Source: Natrarchaeobius oligotrophus (GTDB lineage Archaea; Halobacteriota; Halobacteria; Halobacteriales; Natrialbaceae). Taken from it: DNA of 36,759 nt. The stretch covers positions 1 through 36,759 of the forward strand of contig NZ_REFZ01000023.1 in NCBI RefSeq assembly GCF_003841465.1, given 5' to 3'. Made by a program: the position numbers and the translations under genes. Shown in pieces: positions 29,984 through 36,759 of this stretch. Each line of letters starts with the position of its first letter. Position 1 is the stretch's first letter. Under the pieces are notes generated by a model. It searched no databases. It was not told the DNA's origin and saw only the letters and a list, made by a program, of their open reading frames with translations.

Positions 29984-31662
29984 TGGCTGACGACACCGAG
30001 TACGAACACTACGAGGCGGTCGTCGTCGGCTGTGGTCCTGGTGGTGCGGCCGCGGCCGCGCGACTCGCCGATCACGGCGTCGAGACGCTCGTCTTAGAAC
30101 GCGGCACCGAGGCGGGCTCGAAGAACGTCTCCGGCGGACTGATCTACGCCGAGGAGTCGGCTCCGTACGCGATCGACGGTCTCTTCGACGGCTTCCGCGA
30201 GGAGGCCGCCGAACGGCCGGTGACCGACTACCGCATCCACAACGTCGCGGGCAACAGCGTCAAGACCTACGACCTCACCGACCTCCACGAACACGACACC
30301 GACTGGTGTGACGCGGTGCTCCGGCGGCGGATGGATTCCTGGCTCGAGCAGCGAGTCCACGAGAAGACGAGCGAGACCGGCGGCGGCGTGCTGACCGACG
30401 TCCGGGTGAACGGCCTGCTGCGGGAGAACGGAGAGATCGTCGGCGTCACCTGCGACGAACTCGACCCGATCGAGGCGGACCTGATCGTCGCCGGCGACGG
30501 CGTCAACTCCGAACTCGCTCGCGACGCCGGCCTGATGGACTGGGAGGAGCCCGACGAGTGGTTCCAGGGCGTCAAGGCGGTCGTCGACATGGACCCCGAC
30601 GTGATCGACGACCGGTTCGACCTCGAGCCGGACGAGGGCGTCGCCCACCTCTTCTCCGGCGACCTCTTCGAGGACGTCCGCGGCGGCGGCTTCCTCTATA
30701 CGAACGAGGACTCGCTGTCGATCGGGACCGTCTTCCACCTCGACAGCCTCGTCGAACAGCGCGCCGAACCCCACGAGCTGCTCGACGCGTTGCTCACGCA
30801 CCCGCTGCTCGCGACCTGGCTCGGCGACGAGTACGACGAGCGCGAGTACGCCGCGAAGCTCGTCCCCGACTCGAAGAAGGTCGCCCATCCCGAGCCCTAC
30901 CAGGACCGGCTCGTCCTCGTCGGCGACGCGGCCGGCCAGATGCAGGCTCAGGGACCGATCATCAAGGGGATGAACCACGCCGTCACCGCCGGCGCGCTCG
31001 CGGCCGACGCCTTCGCGGTCACCCGCGGGAACGCGGACACCGAAGCCGCCGGACGCCGGTACGCGCAGATGCTCGAGGACTCCGGTACGATGGCGAAGCT
31101 CCGGCCCAGACGGTACCAGCTCGCGCGCGCCGCCGGCGAGCGCGATCTCGTCACGAACGTCGTCGACCGCGTGCTCGAGTCGCCGGTCGGCTCGATCGCG
31201 GTGGGCAACCCGATCTCGAATCGGCTGCTGAAGCGGGCGTACAACTCGCCGTTTCTCGTGTCGATGCTGCCCGACACCAGCACGGGGTACGTCACGCTCC
31301 CGACGGTCATCGGCGAAACGCAGGGGCGGACGATCCACTGGGATAACGAGGTCGAGCCGCCGACGCTCGAAGAGCGCATCGGCGATCTCACGTACGACAC
31401 CGACGTCGGCAACCCACACATCGAACTCGTCGACGAGTCCTACGCGGCAAGCGGCGCGGCGGTGTCGGCCTGTCCGGTCAGCGCGGAGGACTTCGGCGGC
31501 GGCTGCTACCGCTCGGAAACCGTCCAGACCAACGGCAGCGAGGAGACGCTCGTCAGCCTCGACACCCAGCCCTGCGTCGAGTGCGGAACCTGTGCCGTCG
31601 TCGCCGACACCACGTGGGAACACCCCCGCGGCGGCAAGGGGGTCGAGTACCGCGAGGGGTAA
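29983..31662 (+). CDS. fixC: ETF:quinone oxidoreductase-like protein, FixC-FixX fusion
   Basis: The 559-residue flavoprotein would accept electrons from ETF and deliver them to the membrane quinone pool. The N-terminal dinucleotide fold has GxGPGG at residues 16-21 and Glu39 for FAD. A second FAD motif is GDAAGQMQAQGPIIKGM. The last 80 residues are a FixX-type ferredoxin: Cys497-Pro, then Cys531-x2-Cys534-x2-Cys537, and the closing WEHPRGGKGVEYREG. In nitrogen fixers and many bacteria FixC and FixX are separate, so this is a fusion (mammalian ETF-QO has the same order). No signal peptide is seen. It ends one base before the next gene's GTG. Confidence 0.94.
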   Translation: MADDTEYEHYEAVVVGCGPGGAAAAARLADHGVETLVLERGTEAGSKNVSGGLIYAEESAPYAIDGLFDGFREEAAERPVTDYRIHNVAGNSVKTYDLTDLHEHDTDWCDAVLRRRMDSWLEQRVHEKTSETGGGVLTDVRVNGLLRENGEIVGVTCDELDPIEADLIVAGDGVNSELARDAGLMDWEEPDEWFQGVKAVVDMDPDVIDDRFDLEPDEGVAHLFSGDLFEDVRGGGFLYTNEDSLSIGTVFHLDSLVEQRAEPHELLDALLTHPLLATWLGDEYDEREYAAKLVPDSKKVAHPEPYQDRLVLVGDAAGQMQAQGPIIKGMNHAVTAGALAADAFAVTRGNADTEAAGRRYAQMLEDSGTMAKLRPRRYQLARAAGERDLVTNVVDRVLESPVGSIAVGNPISNRLLKRAYNSPFLVSMLPDTSTGYVTLPTVIGETQGRTIHWDNEVEPPTLEERIGDLTYDTDVGNPHIELVDESYAASGAAVSACPVSAEDFGGGCYRSETVQTNGSEETLVSLDTQPCVECGTCAVVADTTWEHPRGGKGVEYREG

Positions 31663-31663
31663 C

Positions 31664-32032
31664 GTGAGCCGGTACGGACCGCGCATCGCCGCGCTCGAGC
31701 GCCGAGCGATTCGCGAGCGCGCGGCCCTCGAGTCGGCGGAGAACCTCGAGCCGGAGGCGGCGACGACGTTCGTTCGGGAGGGCGCAGGTCGTGCGATCTG
31801 GCTCTACGTGGAGGGTCGAACCGGCGGTCGGATGGTTCGGTTCTCACCGCCGGAGTTGACCGCCCTCGAGCGGGCGATGAACGCCTGGCTCGAGTGTTAC
31901 GCCCGGTGTCACGGCGTCGACCTCGAGGCCGAGTTCACCGTGCGGGAGGCGGCCGAACTGCTGGTGCAGACGCGAAACGTCGACGACGTCGCCCAGTTGC
32001 TCACCGGCGTACCGCCCCGCGACGGCGGGTAA
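31664..32032 (+). CDS. Conserved protein at the end of the etf operon
   Basis: This 122-residue helical protein (start MSRYGPRIAALERRAIRERA) begins 1 bp after the fixCX stop, using a GTG with a weak GAGGGGT site before it. It has two Cys in WLECYARCHGVDLE and no recognised domain. The tight coupling to etfBA-fixCX suggests it serves the same complex, perhaps as an assembly or docking factor. That role is inferred only from position. Confidence 0.75.
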   Translation: MSRYGPRIAALERRAIRERAALESAENLEPEAATTFVREGAGRAIWLYVEGRTGGRMVRFSPPELTALERAMNAWLECYARCHGVDLEAEFTVREAAELLVQTRNVDDVAQLLTGVPPRDGG

Positions 32033-32135
32033 GCGCGCGGCTACTTCGGCCGAATCGATCACCGCGCCGCGATCGTCTCGATCCGCTCGCGTCGTTCGGG
32101 GTAACAGTGATCGTACTGGATTCCGTACGTCCCGT

Positions 32136-32780
32136 GTGACCCTCATCGCCGAATTCGAACTCGAGACGCCTATCCTTCGGGCCGCAGCGGAGGCGATCGA
32201 GAAGCTTCGCATCGACGAAGTGTACGAAACGCGGGCGGGCGACGCGAAGCTCCTCGTCTGTGCGTTCGGCGACGCGTTCGCCCGGTTCGAGTCCGCGCTC
32301 GAGGCGGACCCGACCGTCGACGCGTTCGACGCGTTGGAAGAGACGGCCGACCGACGGCCGTACAGCGTCGTCCTGACCGATCGGGCGGCGCGCCGGTTGA
32401 CGTACCCCGTCGCCGTCGAACACGACGTTTCGTTCCTCGAACTCATGATCACCGATACCACGAACGTTCGTGCACGGGTTCCGTCGCGGGAGGCGCTCGC
32501 GGCCTATCGCCGTCGCTGTCGTCAGAAGGACGTCGGCTTTCGTCTTCGCCGCCTCTATCACCCACAGGAATCGGGCGCGGCGCGGTACGGCCTCACCGAT
32601 CGTCAGCGCGAAGCGCTCCGCGTCGCGCTCGAGCAGGGCTACTTCGACGTTCCGCGAACGACGACGCTCGCGTCGCTCGCGTCCGAACTCGACGTCTCGG
32701 ATCAGGCGCTTTCGGCTCGCCTCCGCCGCGGCCAGGCGTCGCTGCTCGAGCACACGCTGGCGGACGACGCCCCGTATTAA
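32136..32780 (+). CDS. Bat-type transcriptional regulator with HTH-10 domain
   Basis: The 214-residue protein follows the haloarchaeal bacterio-opsin activator pattern without PAS/GAF parts. An N-terminal alpha/beta region (about 1-145) senses an unknown signal. A C-terminal HTH-10 domain (about 155-207) has YGLTDRQREALRVALEQGYF and SLASELDVSDQALSARLRRG, which are strongly diagnostic. The start is a GTG at 32136 with only a weak AT-rich element upstream. It lies about 100 bp behind the etf operon in the same direction and might regulate it; the sequence does not show this. Confidence 0.88.
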   Translation: MTLIAEFELETPILRAAAEAIEKLRIDEVYETRAGDAKLLVCAFGDAFARFESALEADPTVDAFDALEETADRRPYSVVLTDRAARRLTYPVAVEHDVSFLELMITDTTNVRARVPSREALAAYRRRCRQKDVGFRLRRLYHPQESGAARYGLTDRQREALRVALEQGYFDVPRTTTLASLASELDVSDQALSARLRRGQASLLEHTLADDAPY

Positions 32781-32833
32781 AGGGTTGGTCACCCAACGCG
32801 GTTCCTTTCGTCGGTCCCGCCGGTATCTGGAGT

Positions 32834-33199
32834 ATGACCACGGATCGTCTCACACTGAAAAGCGGTTACGACGGGGGGACTGGGGGAAGAAATACCGATT
32901 CCGAGGGGTTCGTCTATCAGCCGGAGCCGGAACAGACGCTCAGCGAGGCGGTTACCACGGCAGTCGCCGAACGGAGCGAGTTCGACGATCCGATCGCCGT
33001 CGCCGACGCGTACGGACCGCTGTACGACGCGGTCGATCCCGCCGCCCTGGACGCGCTGTTCGAATCTTCTCCGTCGACCGATCGCTCCGGCGGAATCGTC
33101 ACGTTCGACTACGCGGGGTACCGGATCTCCGTCGATGCGACGCGAAAAGTGGAACTCGTGGGGCTCGAGGGTGGCGCGAAACGGCGCGACGTTCAGTAG
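32834..33199 (+). CDS. HalOD1 output-domain protein
   Basis: This 121-residue protein matches the haloarchaeal output domain HalOD1: LSEAVTTAVAERSEFDDP, the segment PLYDAVDPAALDALFES, and GGIVTFDYAGYRISVDA near the end. The domain occurs alone or behind response-regulator modules and is presumed to act in signalling. A TATA-like ATTAAAG at about 32776-32782 overlaps the end of the Bat-type gene. Its last 7 bp overlap the 3' end of phoU, which runs the other way. Confidence 0.87.
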   Translation: MTTDRLTLKSGYDGGTGGRNTDSEGFVYQPEPEQTLSEAVTTAVAERSEFDDPIAVADAYGPLYDAVDPAALDALFESSPSTDRSGGIVTFDYAGYRISVDATRKVELVGLEGGAKRRDVQ

Positions 33200-33864
33200 A
33201 TCAGTTCGTCGTCGTTTTCGACCATGTAGAGCGTTCGCGCCGCGATGTTGACCGCGTGGTCGCCGACTCGTTCCAGATCGCGGATGGTCAACAGAAGCCG
33301 CGAGACGTCCTGTAACAGGTACTCGATCTCCTGCGGGGAGTCGAGTTCGCGTTCGATGAGGTCGCGAACGACGATCTCGCTCGCCCGCTCGGCGAAGTGG
33401 TCCAGATCGTCGTCCCGGTCGGCGAGTTCCCGGCAGGCGTCGACGTCTTCGGTGTTGTACGCGCCCATCGCGTCGTCGACCATCTCGAGCGTCAGCGATC
33501 CCATCTCCTGGACGTCGACGTCGGGGAAGAGATCGCGCTCGGCCTCGAGCGTGTACTCGCCGAGATTGACCGCCAGATCGCCGATGCGCTCCAAGTCGGT
33601 GATGATCTTGAACGAGGCGGCGATGAACCGCAGATCGCTGGCGACGGGCTGTTGCAGCGCGAGCAGTTCGACGCAGTCTTGCTCCAGACCGAGGTACATC
33701 TGATTGACTTCGCTGTCGCCCGTGATCACCTCGTGTGCCAGCTCCTCGTCTTTCTGCTCGAGCGCGTCGAGCCCCATGCGAAGCCGCTCGAGAACGACCT
33801 CGCTCATGTAGAGGACGTCCTCCCGGAGCTCCGCCAGCTTCTCCTGGTAGGATTTTCGAGCCAT
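33193..33864 (-). CDS. phoU: PhoU-domain phosphate signalling regulator
   Basis: The 223-residue protein consists of two PhoU three-helix bundles with metal-cluster motifs of the form E-x-x-x-D: KIITDLERIGDLAVNLGEY in the first and TIRDLERVGDHAVNIAART in the second. PhoU dampens phosphate uptake by talking to PstSCAB and its signalling partner. No pst gene is adjacent here. A TATA-like box (33889-33896) lies 27 bp before the ATG. Its 3' end overlaps the HalOD1 gene by 7 bp, so the two transcripts converge. Confidence 0.94.
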   Translation of the reverse strand: MARKSYQEKLAELREDVLYMSEVVLERLRMGLDALEQKDEELAHEVITGDSEVNQMYLGLEQDCVELLALQQPVASDLRFIAASFKIITDLERIGDLAVNLGEYTLEAERDLFPDVDVQEMGSLTLEMVDDAMGAYNTEDVDACRELADRDDDLDHFAERASEIVVRDLIERELDSPQEIEYLLQDVSRLLLTIRDLERVGDHAVNIAARTLYMVENDDELIY

Positions 33865-33888
33865 AGTTCAGCCACCCGCGCGTTCGAA

Positions 33889-33896
33889 GATATAGC
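33889..33896 (-). promoter_or_regulatory. TATA-like box of phoU
   Basis: The minus-strand GCTATATC is about 27 bp before the phoU ATG. Confidence 0.55.
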
Positions 33897-34065
33897 TTGT
33901 GCTCACCGCGGCGGAGTCGGTCGCCTATCCGGGAACGACGGGGACGAACCACCGGCTGGATTTGCAGGTCGTGTCCGTGAACGGTCGGGTCGTGCGATCG
34001 GTCTCGAGGCAGACTGCTGTCCGCCGTTTGCGGTTGTGCCGGAGCCGAGAACAGCGTGCCGTCTG

Positions 34066-34080
34066 AACGATCGGATCGTT
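34066..34080. repeat. Perfect 7-bp palindrome at the edge of the IS remnant
   Basis: AACGATC-G-GATCGTT ends at the stop codon of the transposase remnant and marks the change from GC-rich chromosome to the lower-GC debris. It may be part of a former IS end or a terminator-like site. Confidence 0.4.
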
Positions 34081-35040
34081 AACAGTTGTTGGCAATGTGG
34101 GTGATGTTATTCAGTTTGAGAGTGCCGCCAGGACGACCTCTTTCAGAGTCTGAGATCCAGGTAAAAATCCTTCCAAAACATCTAACTGAATTCTGATAAC
34201 TCTCCTCAGGAACTTCCCCGATTTCGAGTGAACCCGAGTCGTCAATCATGTTACTCAGGAATACGATAGCCTTCCAGTATTTCCCGTCCTCACCGAGGTC
34301 GTGATCGTCGTCTCGGACGGCACCAATCGCGTTCGCCACCGTCCACATGTTGTACAGCAGCACCGCGTAGCCGAACAGGAACATTCGGTGTTCGATCTGA
34401 CTCGATCCGGACTGTGGCAGAAACCGATTCTCGTTCACTCGGTATGAGGTCTCTCTCCCCATCTGCCACGGAATTTCTCAGCCAGTACCTCCGCGCCGTT
34501 TCGCTCCTTGGTGGCGAATTCTCGCGAGTCGCGGTTGGTGTCGAACTGCGTTAGCGCGTCGGTCGGATCGTCGAAGTCCTCTTCTTGACTTCTTCTCTTC
34601 CGGGAGCACGAACATGTAATCCCGTCCGTCCTTAACGTCGCCGACGCCCCACCGGAAGTCATCCCGTTCCTTGTCTTCTTCCAGCATCTCCTCTTTGACC
34701 TTCTAAAGCTTATCTGACCCCTTCTTGCCCTTGATGATGAAATCGGGATCCGTGCGGATGTTGTTCACCACGCCGCTCTGGTAGAACCCGCTATCCAGGT
34801 AGACCCAATCGATGTCGAACTTCACCGTGGCGAACCGGAGCAGCCGATCAACCACGCCATCCAGGTTCGAGGCCGACTTGACCGGGAGGGGGACGGCCGT
34901 CATCGGTGTGTTCGTGCCAACGAGAGCCAGCGTAGCGGACTTCCACGCGTAGGCGTAGTTGCGCCCCGCTTTCGTGCCAGAGTCTCACTCGGATATCTCG
35001 CCGTCCTCGTCCCAGTTCCGTAAAATCGTTCTCATATTTG
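34079..35040 (-). pseudogene. Decayed DDE transposase (IS4-like)
   Basis: Pieces of one transposase are spread over three frames. The 5' piece reads NYAYAWKSATLALVGTNTP and then WVYLDSGFYQSGVVNNIRTD (a DDE Asp in YLDSG), after an in-frame TGA near 34985. A TAG at 34703-34705 interrupts it. It continues as EEDKERDDFRWGVGDVKDG to YMFVLPEE, shifts frame near 34585, then again near 34460, and ends with QIEHRMFLFGYAVLLYNMWT to a true stop at 34079. The N-terminus is missing. It cannot be functional. The C-terminal layout is that of haloarchaeal IS4-type elements. Confidence 0.85.
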
Positions 35041-35128
35041 TGATCAGTAAGATCAAGAGGGTTACCAAGATGCTGTGATCGTACCGGCGTACCGCATTTT
35101 CAATAGAGTGGAAATTACACAAGTTGGA

Positions 35129-35548
35129 TTAACATTCGGTCTGCTGAAAAGTAGCTTCTGATTCAGTTATGATTTCAACAAAGAATGCATCTGTTATTTC
35201 CTCTCCACTTGGGGTGGATTCACTTACGCACTGTGCCATAAATTCATGAGTATATTCTTTGGATGTGGCGGGGAATTTTACATTTGCCGAGAACGTTTGG
35301 CCATTAGTGACCGGTATTTCCTCGTCGAGTTCTGGCGTCCCCCCAATGTAATCTAATTCTCCATCGAAATTAAGCAAAGATTGGCCATCTGGACCTAAAA
35401 TTTCAATTTGGATATCAATAGGGGATTCAGTTCGATTAATGATGATGACGTACCCAGTATCTTCTTCCTCAAACAGACGGTTAGTACAGCCAGAAATAAT
35501 TGCTATGAATATAGATAGAAAACCTATAATGAACTCACGTCTAATCAT
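35129..35548 (-). CDS. Predicted lipoprotein, AT-rich
   Basis: The 139-residue protein has a signal peptide with a lipobox (FIAIISGC, Cys at residue 21), so it should be lipid-anchored outside the cell. The rest is beta-rich (YVIIINRTESPIDIQIEILG) and Ig-like, with two more Cys near the end. The ATG at 35548 is about 27 bp from an AT-rich box at 35570-35580; an in-frame ATG at 35566 is too close to that box. Base composition is much more AT-rich than the core genome, and it lies between two dead transposases, so it is probably imported. Function unknown. Confidence 0.75.
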   Translation of the reverse strand: MIRREFIIGFLSIFIAIISGCTNRLFEEEDTGYVIIINRTESPIDIQIEILGPDGQSLLNFDGELDYIGGTPELDEEIPVTNGQTFSANVKFPATSKEYTHEFMAQCVSESTPSGEEITDAFFVEIITESEATFQQTEC

Positions 35549-35569
35549 CACATAAAAGGGGTACATACA

Positions 35570-35580
35570 AAAATAAAAAG
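35570..35580 (-). promoter_or_regulatory. TATA-like tract of the lipoprotein gene
   Basis: A minus-strand run CTTTTTATTTT is centred about 27 bp before the ATG at 35548. Confidence 0.45.
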
Positions 35581-35613
35581 TTTTTTACTTCGTTCTTGTG
35601 GAGGCCATTTTTG

Positions 35614-36103
35614 ATGAGTCAACGGTTCCGCGTCGTCGGCGTCCTCGTTGCGGATGTCGACGATACCACTTGTTCATCACGTATCTTTGTGGGAAGAGCT
35701 CCTGCCGGAAAATCTAACAACGATCTACCACTGTCGCTGGGAAGTCGAACTGCTGTTTCGGGAACTGAGGATGCAGCACAGACTGGATGAGTTCGACACG
35801 ACGAAGAAGTACGTCGTAGAGATTCTGCTGTACGCGGCGCTGTTGTCCTTGATCGTGAGTCATGAGTTGCTGAGTCAGGTCATTGAACACGCAGATGATG
35901 GCCTCGTGTTTCCGCCCGAACGCTTGGCGGCGACCTTCCGATCGCACGCCAAGCTCATTCTCCATCGGTTGAATAGCTATCTCGGGTATACCCCATCACC
36001 AGTGCTTGACCGCCTCATCGCCCACGCACAGAAGATTCACAAACAACGACTGGTTCCCCAAGAGCAACTCGCTAGCGCCATCAAACCGCCTGCTGAGGCC
36101 TAA
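35614..36103 (+). pseudogene. C-terminal remnant of a second IS4-type transposase
   Basis: The opening FRVVGVLVADVDD is in one frame, LFITYL (35670-35687) in a second, and the long tail LWEELLPENLTTIYHCRWEV, LLFREL and onward in a third. Two single-base shifts therefore lie within about 60 bp. The E of the DDE triad is probably in the WEVELLFREL segment. The N-terminal two-thirds are absent. The end at 36103 (KPPAEA) is intact. It differs in sequence from the remnant at 34079-35040. Confidence 0.85.
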
Positions 36104-36251
36104 CTAAGGATCAATGTGGCACTTATACCATTTGCTGTACTTAGACTAACTTAAATCTACTACAAAATTTTTATCTATTTACTAATTCAAACTAATTATT
36201 ATTTAAATCTCAAATAAGAAGTTTTAATACTAATTATAATAGACTACAACT
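36104..36251. other. Strongly AT-rich intergenic stretch
   Basis: Runs of TTAAATC and TAATTATTATT dominate. The TATA-like TTTTAATAC at 36222-36230 is 27 bp before the downstream ATG. No RNA gene is recognised. Confidence 0.55.
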
Positions 36252-36644
36252 ATGGAAAGTAACATTCCATCAATAACGCGAAGGAAAGTGTTGAAGACGA
36301 CAAGCGCGTCGGTACTTACGACGGCGGGATTCGTTGGAAGTGCTAATGCCTCATCCTCCGGCCGATACGAAGGCTACTTATACGATCCTACAACTTTCGA
36401 AATTCTGGAAGAAGTAACTGCACAATCCAATGCGGAGAAGGATACGTTTGTCGGAAATATAAGAATTGGCGACAGAATCATCAATATGAGTGCAAAATCA
36501 CCTGTGAAAACATTTGAAGACGCTGGAGGAATAACTCGCGTTTTCAGGGATGTTGATCCGCGAGATGAAGATAGGGGCGAGACATACGATAGACTTGTTA
36601 AATTACAAGATACGGGAGATTATTGGTTTTCTGGCACTGTCTAG
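36252..36644 (+). CDS. Tat-exported protein of unknown function, AT-rich
   Basis: The 130-residue protein starts with a twin-arginine signal: T9-RRKVLK, followed by the hydrophobic TTSASVLTTAGFVGSANA ending in an AxA-like cleavage site near residue 33. The mature part (about 97 residues) is polar and contains no Cys. Tat export is the main route for soluble proteins in haloarchaea. The leaderless promoter supports the ATG. Codon use is AT-rich, as for the lipoprotein gene, which suggests transfer. Its stop overlaps the stop of a convergent transposase gene by 2-3 bases. No family recognised. Confidence 0.75.
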   Translation: MESNIPSITRRKVLKTTSASVLTTAGFVGSANASSSGRYEGYLYDPTTFEILEEVTAQSNAEKDTFVGNIRIGDRIINMSAKSPVKTFEDAGGITRVFRDVDPRDEDRGETYDRLVKLQDTGDYWFSGTV

Positions 36645-36759
36645 TTCAGCACCTCCTCAGCTGGTGTTCGTCCATTTAGTGCTTGATTCGGCCGATCATG
36701 GTTATAATGGTGTCTGAAGCGTCTGAGCCAGCGGCGTGCGCTGGCTGGACTGCCCCGCC
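36641..36759 (-). CDS. Transposase with integrase core (rve), 3' end only
   Basis: The frame enters from the right edge and reads RRWLRRFRHHYNHDRPNQAL and then NGRTPAEEVLN before a TAG at 36643-36641. The motif HYNxxRPxQALxGxTPxE is the C-terminal signature of rve-type transposases (IS3/IS481 kind). The catalytic acids are outside the window, so it cannot be told whether the element is intact. Confidence 0.82.
   Translation of the reverse strand, partial: RGSPASARRWLRRFRHHYNHDRPNQALNGRTPAEEVLN

Noticed and set aside
28196-31686. Two 530-codon frames antisense to etfA and fixCX
   Set aside because: Mirror frames of strongly biased genes.
34435-34903. Three short minus-strand frames as separate genes
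   Set aside because: Read together they are consecutive pieces of one frameshifted transposase.

Overview
This window comes from a halophilic archaeon (class Halobacteria). The chromosome is GC-rich with strong G/C at third codon positions, and the predicted proteins are very acidic. It encodes archaeal transcription factor B (one complete, one cut by the left edge), archaeal GatC/GatA and haloarchaea-specific output domains (Bat-type HTH, HalOD1). Many genes have a TATA-like box about 27 bp before the start codon, the pattern expected for leaderless haloarchaeal transcripts. The gene types look like the Natrialbaceae, but that placement is an impression and not a result.

Layout. 1-9 kb: 5' part of a TFB gene, gatC-gatA (tRNA-dependent amidotransferase), a winged-HTH regulator with a tiny overlapping upstream ORF, a TANGO2/NRDE protein, DUF371, a phosphodiesterase-type hydrolase, a 41-residue protein, inorganic pyrophosphatase, a PadR regulator, and RNase HI with its usual neighbour. 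9-18 kb: a full tfb gene, a 22-bp tandem repeat, PEP carboxylase, a divergent HxlR regulator / MerB-like (organomercurial lyase) pair with palindromes around the promoter, a small zinc ribbon, a CBS-domain protein, a stand-alone MoxR ATPase and a membrane protein. 18.2-18.9 kb: tRNA-Ser(CGA) followed by a 286-bp-period tandem array in which the last 21 bp of the tRNA recur three more times, each followed by a palindrome. 19-27 kb: an iron-sulfur electron-transfer subunit without its catalytic partner, LeuA/CimA with an overlapping leader ORF, a purine phosphoribosyltransferase, DUF192, an HNH-like protein, a bactofilin-like protein and an MscS channel.

27.4-33.9 kb: an etfB-etfA-fixCX-orf operon with Shine-Dalgarno sites, a fused FixC-FixX and an acidic N-terminal extension on EtfA. 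It would pass electrons from flavin dehydrogenases to the quinone pool and may bifurcate. A Bat-type regulator, a HalOD1 protein and PhoU follow.

33.9-36.8 kb: an abrupt change to AT-rich, broken sequence. It holds remnants of two DDE transposases with frameshifts and stops, the 3' end of an rve-type transposase, and two intact AT-rich genes for exported proteins (a lipoprotein and a Tat substrate).

The observations most worth following are the tRNA-Ser 3'-end/hairpin array, the MerB/HxlR operator architecture, the orphan iron-sulfur subunit with a Cys-to-Asp change and an internal twin-arginine motif, and two tiny leaderless ORFs that overlap GTG-started genes.
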